From the NCBI GenBank assembly GCA_012744395.1, contig JAAYCB010000215.1:1-34301 (forward strand): DNA of 34,301 bases. The letters are read 5' to 3'. Under the pieces are notes generated by a model. The model saw only the letters and a list, made by a program, of their open reading frames with translations, was not told where the DNA came from and did not search any database. The position numbers and the translations under genes are program-made. This stretch comes from Pirellulaceae bacterium (GTDB taxonomy: Bacteria > Planctomycetota > Planctomycetia > Pirellulales > Thermoguttaceae). This document shows positions 23,107-31,181 of this stretch, one piece after another. The first letter of the stretch is position 1, and each line of letters begins with the position of its first letter.

Positions 23107-25356
23107 TCAGAACGGGCGCTGGCGGGCTTCAAGCGGAGTGCCCTCAGGTGACAGGAACGAGGCGGGTTGGATCGGCTGGGGCTCAACTGCCGGCAGGGGC
23201 TCAACCGCCGGGAGGGGCACGACGCCCGATACGGACGAGACCGCCGGCAGCGGGCTGGGATGGTCACGTTGGCTGCCAAGTCGCGGCACTTCGCCGGCGG
23301 GGAGCGGAAATTCCGCCGGCCCGGCCGGCGGCACCGGGGTTGCGGAAGCCGGCGGAGCATTCCGCACCGGCGCGGCGACCGGCAGGGGGCGGCGGAGGCG
23401 GTAATCCAGCAGTGGGCGGACTTGCAGCGCGTCGCGCTGGGCCGCGTGATGGTAGGCGATCCGCGGCCAGCCGCCCTCAGCCAGATAGACCTGGTGGTAG
23501 TCGAGCAGTGTTCCTTTTTCGAAATGGATGTTCTTGACGGCGATTGTCTGCTCCACGCGAGCGCGGTGGTGGCGGCTTTCCGCATCGGCCATGCGGCGCT
23601 GGGCATCGAGGACCTGGTCGAGCGGCGCCTTGTCGGCGTCGTATGCCGCCTGGACCGCGGCGAGCTGCTGCGACGCGGCGACGCGGCGGTTGAACGAGAT
23701 TCGCAAGCCCGCTTCTGCGCGTTCCACCTCGGCCACGCTATTGCTCAGATCGTGGAGGACCTGCCGCTGCTGCTCCTTCAGGAGCGCTCGCTCCCGGGCA
23801 AGGCCCAACTCGGCATGGCGGATGGCAACGTAAGCGCGGCGATGCCCGATGGGGACGGTCATTTCCACGCCCAGCTGCCATTCCTGGAAATCGCCGCTCA
23901 TCAGCGTTTGGAAGGCGTTGTCGAAGGGGGGCAGCCCGCTTGAGTCGGGATTGATCAAGGTCTGCCCGAGCCCGCGCCAGCGATAGCGGCCGACGACGTC
24001 CAATTGCGGGAGGAGGAAATTGCGGCTGGCGGTGTATTCGAGTTGCCGCAGCTTGATCCGCCATTTCTGCTGGCGGAGTTCCGGCCGCCGCTGGAGCGCT
24101 TCGGAGACGACCTGGTTCCAGTCGAACCGGACGGGCGCGACGGCGGGTTCGTCGACGGGGCGGATCAGCCGCCCGTCGTTGATCGCCGCGCCCATCAACA
24201 GGCGCAGACGCCGCTCCGACACGTGCACGCCGCCGCTGCCGCGGAAGGTCCCCGGCTGGCTGCCGTTGTAGGTCTGCGTGCCCTCGACGAGCCGCCCGGT
24301 GAGCGCGTCCTGCACGTCCTCCTGGAAACGGAAGTACTGTTCGCGGGCTTGGGCCTCTTTTTCGGCCTCGCCGCCGCGGCGTTCCGCTTCATACAGCGCC
24401 CGAATCCGCCGCCACGTCTCCAGCGCCGCGTCGCGCGCGGCGAGCTTGCTGTCCAGGTCGCGATAGGCGAAGTAGAGGTCCCAATAGGCGTTCTCGACAT
24501 TGCTGATGTAGTCGCGCACGGACTTCTCGAAATCCGCCAGGGAGATGTCGGTGTTGACGCGCGCGATCAGCACCCCGCCGTACAGTCCGGGCGTCTGGCT
24601 GGGTCCGGCAATCCGGTTGAATTCGGCGCCCGCGCCTTGCAGGAGCGGCACGCGGACCTCGAACTCGGGATTGACGTTCCAGACGCTGGGATAGGCATTG
24701 CCGGGGGCGTTGTTCGAGTCGTATTCGATGTATTTCCGCAGCGCGATCTGCGCGCCGGTGGCCGTCCGTTTGCTCAACTGGGCCTGGAAAACGGCCGCGT
24801 CCTGAACGAGAATCCTTGTCCCGCCGCCGAAGAACTGGTTGTTCAGCGCCCGATCGTTCCCCTCGAAAAATGCGCTGGTCGAGAACTCCGCGTCGAACGC
24901 GCTGAGCGCCGCCTCGACGCCGTAGCGCGGATCGGTCTCCTGCATCGCCGGTTCATAGACCGTCCGCGTCAGGTCCGGCGCCCGCACCACCGTGCCGCCA
25001 AGGTCCGCCAGAACCTTGCTGTTGGTCAATGCAATTCGCAGGGCCTCCTCCAACCCCAGGTCCCAATAATCCTGCGGGCCATCCAGGGCCATGCTGACGG
25101 GCGGCGGCTCCTCGGGGGGCCGCACATCGAGGCAGGCGTCGAGGTCCGGATACTCGATCGCCAGGCCCGTCGCGCTGCAATCGGCCAATGGGTAGAAGTG
25201 CGGTTTGGACCGCTCGGTCCGGCAACCGAGGGCAGGCAGCAGCACGGCCGCGGTCCACGCCGCAAGCATCACGCGGGCCAGACGCCGTGCATGGGACCAG
25301 CCCGCACTGCGCTTACCCGCGGGCAGCCTTTCCGCCGATCGGTCTGTGTCTTCCAC
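23107..25356 (-). CDS. TolC-family outer-membrane efflux lipoprotein
   Basis: TolC-type proteins form trimeric outer-membrane channels that dock with HlyD-type adaptors. GTG 25356 gives 749 aa with a basic N-region, a hydrophobic segment and a lipobox-like PALGC (Cys45), so it is probably a lipoprotein. The frame stays open upstream to 25611, so the start is uncertain. The two efflux repeats are seen as DLGLEEALRIALTNSKVL near 110, the coiled-coil helices at about 280-350 (VENAYWDLYFAYRDLDSKLAARD), and the second half from about 412 (VVSEALQRRPELRQQKWRIKLRQLEYTASRNFLLPQLDVVGRY). A Pro-rich tail of about 95 aa (PLPAVE repeats) is unusual. It is divergent from a gene set encoding two adaptors and a peptidase-adaptor fusion, its likely partners. 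Confidence 0.88.
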   Translation of the reverse strand: MEDTDRSAERLPAGKRSAGWSHARRLARVMLAAWTAAVLLPALGCRTERSKPHFYPLADCSATGLAIEYPDLDACLDVRPPEEPPPVSMALDGPQDYWDLGLEEALRIALTNSKVLADLGGTVVRAPDLTRTVYEPAMQETDPRYGVEAALSAFDAEFSTSAFFEGNDRALNNQFFGGGTRILVQDAAVFQAQLSKRTATGAQIALRKYIEYDSNNAPGNAYPSVWNVNPEFEVRVPLLQGAGAEFNRIAGPSQTPGLYGGVLIARVNTDISLADFEKSVRDYISNVENAYWDLYFAYRDLDSKLAARDAALETWRRIRALYEAERRGGEAEKEAQAREQYFRFQEDVQDALTGRLVEGTQTYNGSQPGTFRGSGGVHVSERRLRLLMGAAINDGRLIRPVDEPAVAPVRFDWNQVVSEALQRRPELRQQKWRIKLRQLEYTASRNFLLPQLDVVGRYRWRGLGQTLINPDSSGLPPFDNAFQTLMSGDFQEWQLGVEMTVPIGHRRAYVAIRHAELGLARERALLKEQQRQVLHDLSNSVAEVERAEAGLRISFNRRVAASQQLAAVQAAYDADKAPLDQVLDAQRRMADAESRHHRARVEQTIAVKNIHFEKGTLLDYHQVYLAEGGWPRIAYHHAAQRDALQVRPLLDYRLRRPLPVAAPVRNAPPASATPVPPAGPAEFPLPAGEVPRLGSQRDHPSPLPAVSSVSGVVPLPAVEPLPAVEPQPIQPASFLSPEGTPLEARQRPF

Positions 25357-25844
25357 GGTTGACCCATCCCCCGTCTGGCGACCGCCCGCTCGCCTTCCGC
25401 TGGCCAGATCGATCGTGTGGCTTGCGGCGCGCGACCGGCAAAATTCGCCGAGCCGGCACGTCCTCACTTGCCGGACGATTCCAGCCAATCCCCCAAGTCC
25501 ACCCAAGGCCCACTCTTGCCATCGGCTTCGCAGAGTCCGCGGCTGCCATATCCGGCAGAGTCGGCAACGCCCGGGCGAGTACCAACCGACACCGCTAAAC
25601 CGTTTGTGCAACGCGGCTTGCGATGCCGCATTAATCGTCTACTCCCTTGCTCGCCGCGGGGTGACGCTCCAACCGATTGACCTGCCGCGACGTTCGGGAC
25701 GGGCGCGCTGCGTGCACCGCACCGGGCTTTTTTTTATGATCGACACGAAGGGTTCCATTTGGTCGGGTTTTTCCGCATATCTTGACGGTTCCCGTTGCTT
25801 GCTTTCTGCTGGATGTATCAGCAGTCGCCTGCAAATTCAGTCTC
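25357..25844. other. Divergent intergenic region between the TolC-like gene and the adaptor operon
   Basis: It should hold promoters for both directions, but I find no convincing pair of hexamers. TTGACG at 25782-25787 lacks a good -10. A + strand terminator-like hairpin lies at 25703-25735. An 87-codon + frame (25417-25680) ends 22 nt before that hairpin but has no ribosome-binding site and a Pro/Ser/Arg-rich, unlikely composition. A small hairpin GCGGC/GCCGC lies at 25613-25629. Confidence 0.4.
25703..25735 (+). terminator. Terminator-like hairpin upstream of the adaptor operon
   Basis: A 10-bp stem with two mismatches (25703-25712 with 25718-25727, 5-nt loop) is followed by eight T (25728-25735). 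It points along the + strand, yet no accepted + strand gene lies before it. It may end a small RNA or act as an attenuator for the operon that starts at 25845. Confidence 0.5.
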
Positions 25845-27878
25845 ATGCCTCACGATTCACCACCAACTCACCGGCTTTCTCCCGAGTCGTCTTCCGCACT
25901 CGACGCGCGGATCGATCGATTGGCCCAGCGGGCGGAGGAGGACCTTGCCGAGGCGGTTTTCCATCAGGAGCTGCTCGCCGAGTTGGTTGAGGCGACGGCG
26001 GCTCTTGGCGCGGCGATCTGGCGCGCGGACGGCGAGAGTCTGCGCCTGGCCGCCCAGATCCACCTTTCCCACCTGGCGGATGAGTCGGAACAGCGCGAGC
26101 CGCGCCGCCAGGCTGCCCTCGGCGACGTGCTCCGCAGCGGCCAGCCGCGGACACGGGCGGAGCGTGATGATCCGCGCGGCGGCGCGGAACCGGCCGCCGC
26201 CGCGTTCCTCGTGCCCTGGCGGGCGACCCCCGAGGAACGCGGAGTGCTGGAAGTCCATCTGCGTGCCGGCATTTCCGGCCAGGCGCTTGCCGGTCAGACC
26301 CGGTTCGCTCGGGTGGTCGCCGACCTGCTGGCGATCTTTCAACGCCGCCGCCGCCTTGTCCTGCTCCAACGGCGCGACCAGGCGTGGCAGGCAGTCGACC
26401 GTTTCGCCCGGGCGATCCACCGCGACGGGCGGCTCGAGCCAACGGCCTACGAGATTGCCAACGAGGGGCGGCGCCTGATCCAGTGCGACCGGGTGACCGT
26501 CCTGGTCCGCCGCCGTCGCCAATGGCGTGTGGTGGCCGTGAGCGGCGCCGACACCGCCAATCGCCGCGCGGCGGCGCTCAGGCATCTGGAGCGTCTCGCC
26601 GCCGCGGTGGCATCGGGGGGAGAGCCCCTATGGTACGCCGAATCCACCAGCGACGCGGAGAGCATTCCTCCCGAGATCGAGGAGCCCTTGCACGACTACG
26701 TCGATCTTGCCTCCGCCCGGCTGGCCGGGTTCTACCCGTTGACGCTCCCCCCGCCACCCGCCGATCGCCAGCCGGCCGCATCGGCGGATGCCGGAGAGGC
26801 GCCGCCGTTCGGAATGCTCGTGGTCGAACAATTCGACCGCTCCGCGCCCGAGGAACTTCGCGAGAGGGCCGCGGCCGTCTGCCGCCACGCCGCTCCGGCG
26901 GTCCGCCAGGCCCTCGACTTGGAGAGCCTGCCACTCTATCCCGTCAGCCGTCGTCTGCGCGAGACGCGGTGGTTTCGCCGCTTGGCCGGGCAGCCGGCGT
27001 TGCTGCTGATCGCGGCCGCCGTCGCCGCGGGGCTGGCGCTGCTCGCAATTGTCCCGGCAAGCCTGCGGATCGAAGCCGGCGGAACGCTCCAGCCGGAGGT
27101 CCGGCGGCAGGTCTTCGCACCAGACGATGGGATCGTTGAAAGCCTGTTTGTTCACGAAGCGGGGGCGGCGATCGCCCGAGACGCACCCCTGCTCCGGCTC
27201 CGCAATCTCCCCTTGCAGTACGAAGGCCAGCGGCTCCGCGGCGAGCTGGAGACGGCGCGGAAACAGCTCTCGTCGATCGAGGCCGAGCGCCTCGCCGGCG
27301 GTCGCGCCAGCCGCGACGATCTCCGGCAAGCCGCCCTCCACGCGGCCGAGGAAGAGACGCTCAAGAAGAAGATCGAAGGCTTGTCGCTTCAGCAATCGCT
27401 GCTCGAGCGGCTCGAAGCCGAGTTGCAGATCGCCAGTCCGATCGACGGCGAGGTCCTCACCTGGGATGTGCGAGGGCTGCTCGAATCGCGCCCGGTCGCA
27501 CGCGGGCAACTTTTGTTGACCATCGCCGATTTGACGGGCGCGTGGGTCCTGGAGCTGGAAATCCCCGATGACCGGATCGCCCATGTGCTGGCCGCCATGC
27601 AATCCAGCGGCCAGCCGCTGGCTGTCCGGTTCATTCTCGCCACGGCGCCGGAGGAGCATCACACGGGCCGGCTCGAGCGGGTCTCTCCGGCCACCGACTC
27701 TTCCGGCGGGCAATCGCCGACAGTCTCGGCGATCGTCCGCCCGGACAACCAGGCGGCCATGCGACTGCTTCGCCCCGGGGCGACGGTGACCGCGAAAATC
27801 GACTGCGGCCGGCGCTCATTGCTCTACGTCTGGTTTCACGGCCTGCTGCACGTGATCCGCTCGCGCCTGCTATTTTGA
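25845..27878 (+). CDS. GAF-domain membrane protein with HlyD-type adaptor domain
   Basis: This 677-aa protein joins a likely sensory part to an export adaptor. Residues about 30-150 look like a degenerate GAF-type domain. A clearer GAF domain lies at about 180-356 (AVDRFARAIHRDGRLEPTA, RLIQCDRVTVLV, FGMLVVEQFD). One membrane segment follows at about 384-404. The periplasmic part has a first lipoyl half (VFAPDDGIVESLFVHEAGAAI, about 419-459), a coiled coil (about 460-525), and the second half (ASPIDGEVLTWDV, about 530-563), then the HlyD beta-barrel. GAF domains often bind small ligands and would face the cytoplasm here. ATG 25845 was chosen over 25782, since it begins a polar N-terminus right before the GAF region, although no strong ribosome-binding site is seen. 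The next adaptor starts 19 nt later. Confidence 0.87.
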   Translation: MPHDSPPTHRLSPESSSALDARIDRLAQRAEEDLAEAVFHQELLAELVEATAALGAAIWRADGESLRLAAQIHLSHLADESEQREPRRQAALGDVLRSGQPRTRAERDDPRGGAEPAAAAFLVPWRATPEERGVLEVHLRAGISGQALAGQTRFARVVADLLAIFQRRRRLVLLQRRDQAWQAVDRFARAIHRDGRLEPTAYEIANEGRRLIQCDRVTVLVRRRRQWRVVAVSGADTANRRAAALRHLERLAAAVASGGEPLWYAESTSDAESIPPEIEEPLHDYVDLASARLAGFYPLTLPPPPADRQPAASADAGEAPPFGMLVVEQFDRSAPEELRERAAAVCRHAAPAVRQALDLESLPLYPVSRRLRETRWFRRLAGQPALLLIAAAVAAGLALLAIVPASLRIEAGGTLQPEVRRQVFAPDDGIVESLFVHEAGAAIARDAPLLRLRNLPLQYEGQRLRGELETARKQLSSIEAERLAGGRASRDDLRQAALHAAEEETLKKKIEGLSLQQSLLERLEAELQIASPIDGEVLTWDVRGLLESRPVARGQLLLTIADLTGAWVLELEIPDDRIAHVLAAMQSSGQPLAVRFILATAPEEHHTGRLERVSPATDSSGGQSPTVSAIVRPDNQAAMRLLRPGATVTAKIDCGRRSLLYVWFHGLLHVIRSRLLF

Positions 27879-27897
27879 CCTTGCCCAGGGAAACGCC

Positions 27898-28788
27898 ATG
27901 AACTGGACCCGTTCCGCCTGCTGCTTTCCGCTCATCGCGCTGGCCGCCGCCCGGCTCGCGGAGCCCGCCGCGGCGAGCGAACCGATCCGCATCGACGCTG
28001 TTCTGCTGCAACTGATCGAGCAGGTCGACGTGCCCGCCCGCGATCCGGGCGTGATCCAGTCGCTCGCCGCCAAGGAAGGCGCCCTGGTCGCCGCCGGCGA
28101 CCCGCTGGTCCAACTCGACGACGCCGAAGCCCGGCAGGAGGTGGAGCGGGCGCGGTTGGAGTCGGAAATTGCCGAAGCGCAGGCGAAGAACGACGTCGAC
28201 GTGCGCTACGCGAAGAAATCGCTGGAAGTGGCCGAGGCGGAGCTCCGCCGTGCCCAGGAGTCGGTCAACGAGTATCCGAAGAGCATCTCACAAACGGAGC
28301 TGGATCACTTGCGGTTGACCGCCGAGCGCGCCCGGCTTTCGATCGAGCAGGCGCAGCACGAGCTCCACCTCGCCGCGCTGACCGCGCAACTGAAGGGGAA
28401 TGCCTTGCGGACGGCGGAACAACGCCTGGCGCGGTTGACGCTCCGCTCGCCGATCAACGGGCTGGTGGCCCAGGTCTACCGGCGACCCGGCGAGTGGGTC
28501 GAATCGGGGCAGCAGGTCGCCCGCATCTTGCGAATCGATCGGCTCCGGGCCGAAGGCTTCCTTTCCGCCGCGCTTCTCGCCCAGGCGGTTCAAGGCGCGG
28601 CGGTGGAGTTGATCGTCGACCCGGGGGCTGGCGAGGCGCAAAGCCACCCCGCCACGCTCGCCTATGTCAGTCCCGAAATCGATCCGGTCAACGGCCAGGC
28701 CCGTGTCTGGGCCGAGGTGGAAAACCCCGACATGCGGCTCAAGCCCGGCCAGCGGGCCGCGATGGTCATCCTGCCCCAATCGCCCTGA
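27898..28788 (+). CDS. Secreted HlyD/RND-type periplasmic adaptor protein
   Basis: Periplasmic adaptors bridge inner-membrane transporters and TolC-type channels. This 296-aa protein has a signal peptide (about 1-27, ending AAAS) and a split lipoyl domain: first half about 38-75 (PGVIQSLAAKEGALVAAGDPLVQLDD), second about 178-215 (LRSPINGLVAQVYRRPGEWVESGQQVARI). A long helical hairpin (about 80-165) lies between. A beta-barrel ends with LKPGQRAAMVI. It is shorter than most adaptors and has no membrane anchor beyond the signal. AGGGAAA lies about 6 nt before ATG 27898. It sits between the GAF-HlyD gene (19 nt) and the M50 fusion (61 nt), so the three are one operon. Confidence 0.9.
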   Translation: MNWTRSACCFPLIALAAARLAEPAAASEPIRIDAVLLQLIEQVDVPARDPGVIQSLAAKEGALVAAGDPLVQLDDAEARQEVERARLESEIAEAQAKNDVDVRYAKKSLEVAEAELRRAQESVNEYPKSISQTELDHLRLTAERARLSIEQAQHELHLAALTAQLKGNALRTAEQRLARLTLRSPINGLVAQVYRRPGEWVESGQQVARILRIDRLRAEGFLSAALLAQAVQGAAVELIVDPGAGEAQSHPATLAYVSPEIDPVNGQARVWAEVENPDMRLKPGQRAAMVILPQSP

Positions 28789-28849
28789 CCGCCCCGGCCC
28801 TTCAACGACAGCGCCGGTCGGCGACCCGGCCGGTCCGACGAGAACGCCG

Positions 28850-31060
28850 ATGCCTTCACGCCCAGCAGCCACCGGAGCCGCAACGAGCCGACCGCTGAGG
28901 TTGCGGGCGCGGCGCGACCTCGTCTTCTTCCCCCAGCAAAGCGGCGGCGGTCGGTATTGGGTCGTCAAGGACCCGGTTGCCCTCCGCTACTTCCAACTCC
29001 GCGACGAGGAATGCACCGTGCTCCGCCTGCTCGACGGCCGGCGGAGCCTCGGCGAACTGGTCGATCGCTTCCAGAAGAGATTCGCTCCGGCGCGGCTGGA
29101 GGAGAGCCGCCTCGACCGCTTCCTCGGCAGCCTCCACGCGCTTGGCCTGGTTGTCTCCGACCATCCCGGCCAGGCGGAGCCGCTGCTGGCGCGCCGCCGG
29201 GAGAACCGCCGCCGCGCCTGGGTCGCCTCGGCGGCCAACGTCTTGGCAATCCGCTTGCCGGGCATCGATCCGGAAGGGCTGCTTCGCCGTGTCGAGCCTC
29301 TCGCCCGCTGGCTGCTCCATCCGTGGTGGATTGTCTTGACCGTCTTCTTGATTGCCGCGGTTGCGTTTCTCGCGCTGCTCAATGCCGGCAGCCTCGCCGA
29401 ACGCCTGCCGGAAGCAGAGCTTTTTTTCAGCTCCGCCAACCTCCCCTGGCTGGCCCTCGCGCTGGCCATGGTCAAGATCCTGCATGAGTTGGGCCACGCC
29501 ATCGTCTGCCGGCATTTCGGCTGCGAATGTCATGAGATCGGACTCATGCTGCTCGTGTTCACCCCCTGCCTCTACACCGACGTCACCGATTCCTGGACCC
29601 TTCCGGACAAGCGTCGCCGGATCGCGGTCTCAGCGGCTGGGATCCATGTCGAGCTGACCCTCGCCTCGCTGGCGGCGATTGCCTGGTGGGCGACGCCGCC
29701 GGGTCCCCTGAATGCCTTTTGCCTCGACATTCTGTTCGTCTGTTCCGTCGGTACCGTCCTGCTGAACGGAAATCCGCTGCTCCGCTATGACGGCTACTAC
29801 ATCCTTTCCGACTGGCTCGAGATTCCCAACCTGTGGCAGCGAAGCCGGGCGGTTGTCTCCGGCCTCTGCTCGTCGTTGTCGGGCGGCCGTCCCCGCCAAT
29901 CGGCCTGGCCGGAGCGTCGCCGTTTCCTGCTGGCGACGTATGGGCTGCTGTCGATCGCCTATCGTCTTTTCGTGGTAATCCTGATTCTCTCCTTTCTCTA
30001 TCGCCTGCTCCGTCCCTGGCGATTGGAGCTTCTGGCCCACGCGATCCTTGCAGCCACGGTCGTGGCGATGCTGGGTGTTCCGGCCGCGCAGGCCGTGCGG
30101 AACCGTCTTGCGCCTGGCGGCGAGCGTGGCAAGAGCGGCTGGAGGTTGAAGGCCGCCTTCTTAACAGCGGCGCTGGTCGTCCTGGCGTCCGTTGTGCCTC
30201 TGCCCTGCCGCGTCCGAGCGCCGGCGCTTCTCGAAGAGACGGACGCCGACCGCGTCTTTGTCACGGTGCCGGGGCGGCTTGTCGAGGCGCGTGCCGTCGG
30301 ATCGGCGGTTACCGAGGGCGATCTGCTGGCGAAACTGGACAACGCCGGCCTGCGCCGCGAAATCAGCCGGCTCGAATCGGAATCCGGCGTCGAGGAGTCC
30401 TACCTGGCCGGGCTCGAAGCCCGCCGCTCCCACGACCCGCGGGCGGCCGCCGAATTGCCGGCCGCCCGGCAGACCCTGGCCGATCTCCAGAGGCGTTTGG
30501 CTGCCAGGCGCGGCGAAGCGGAACGGCTCCGGTTGACGGCCCCGCGATCGGGCACGGTCCTGCCGGCCCCGGCGCGGCACGGCGACTCGGATCGGCAAAC
30601 ATTGCCTGCCTGGCAGGGGCGTCCCACCGACGCGGAGAACATCGGCTGTTATCTGGAAACCGGGACGCTCGTCTGCCTGGTCGGCGATCCTCGCCGCTTG
30701 CGGGCGGTTGTCTACGTCGACGAGCAGAACGTGCAACTCGTCCGGCCTGGTCAGCCTGTGCGGATTCTCCTGGAACAATCGCGGCGCGCGGTGCTTGAAG
30801 GGAGAGTCGCCGTGGTGGGGGAGGCCGAGGTCGACTCCGTCCCGCCGCGGTTGGCCGCGGTCAAGGCGATCCCGACCGTCGAGGACAGTGGAGACGCCAG
30901 GCCGCTGGGCGCCTTTTACCGCATCGAGGTCGCCCTGGAGCCGACCGCGTCGCCACTCTCGATCGGCGTTCGCGGCCGGGCCAAGATCGAGGTCGCTGCC
31001 CAGTCCCTTGCCCAGCGCGCGGTCCGCTTTTTCAGCCGCACGCTGCGGCGGATGCGATAA
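28850..31060 (+). CDS. PqqD-like / M50 site-2-type metalloprotease / HlyD adaptor fusion
   Basis: This 736-aa protein combines three parts. Residues about 15-105 resemble a PqqD-like winged helix (YWVVKDPVALRYFQLRDEE, LRLLDGRRSLGELVDRF), a fold used elsewhere to bind peptide precursors. A membrane peptidase of family M50 follows, with zinc motif HELGH at 212-216 and the distal NPLLRYDGYY at 308-317 supplying the third ligand Asp, so the active site looks complete. About seven hydrophobic segments lie between residues 155 and 460. From about 460 a HlyD-type lipoyl/coiled-coil/barrel domain extends into the periplasm. ATG 28850 was chosen because the frame before it overlaps the adaptor gene. 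Related fusions occur in planctomycetes and resemble YydH-type peptide-maturation proteases. The substrate is unknown. Confidence 0.9.
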   Translation: MPSRPAATGAATSRPLRLRARRDLVFFPQQSGGGRYWVVKDPVALRYFQLRDEECTVLRLLDGRRSLGELVDRFQKRFAPARLEESRLDRFLGSLHALGLVVSDHPGQAEPLLARRRENRRRAWVASAANVLAIRLPGIDPEGLLRRVEPLARWLLHPWWIVLTVFLIAAVAFLALLNAGSLAERLPEAELFFSSANLPWLALALAMVKILHELGHAIVCRHFGCECHEIGLMLLVFTPCLYTDVTDSWTLPDKRRRIAVSAAGIHVELTLASLAAIAWWATPPGPLNAFCLDILFVCSVGTVLLNGNPLLRYDGYYILSDWLEIPNLWQRSRAVVSGLCSSLSGGRPRQSAWPERRRFLLATYGLLSIAYRLFVVILILSFLYRLLRPWRLELLAHAILAATVVAMLGVPAAQAVRNRLAPGGERGKSGWRLKAAFLTAALVVLASVVPLPCRVRAPALLEETDADRVFVTVPGRLVEARAVGSAVTEGDLLAKLDNAGLRREISRLESESGVEESYLAGLEARRSHDPRAAAELPAARQTLADLQRRLAARRGEAERLRLTAPRSGTVLPAPARHGDSDRQTLPAWQGRPTDAENIGCYLETGTLVCLVGDPRRLRAVVYVDEQNVQLVRPGQPVRILLEQSRRAVLEGRVAVVGEAEVDSVPPRLAAVKAIPTVEDSGDARPLGAFYRIEVALEPTASPLSIGVRGRAKIEVAAQSLAQRAVRFFSRTLRRMR

Positions 31061-31132
31061 GACCGCCCAGAGTATGATGGCCCCTGTTGATCAGGCTCGG
31101 GGAGTTGGCGCGGGCGAAGTGAATCGGCCGGC

Positions 31133-31160
31133 CCCGGGGAATGCCAACGCGACCCCCGGG
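31133..31160. repeat. GC-rich inverted repeat between convergent genes
   Basis: CCCGGGG (31133-31139) pairs with CCCCGGG (31154-31160) across a 14-nt loop, between the end of the adaptor operon and the end of the PHP-like gene. No T tract follows on either strand, so termination is only possible, not shown. Confidence 0.25.
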
Positions 31161-31181
31161 AAGGGCGGCGAGCTCGCGGCC

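Noticed and set aside
25417..25680. An 87-codon + strand frame ending just before a terminator-like hairpin
   Set aside because: It has a GTG start without a ribosome-binding site, low-quality Pro/Ser/Arg-rich composition and no family. The hairpin remains listed without it.
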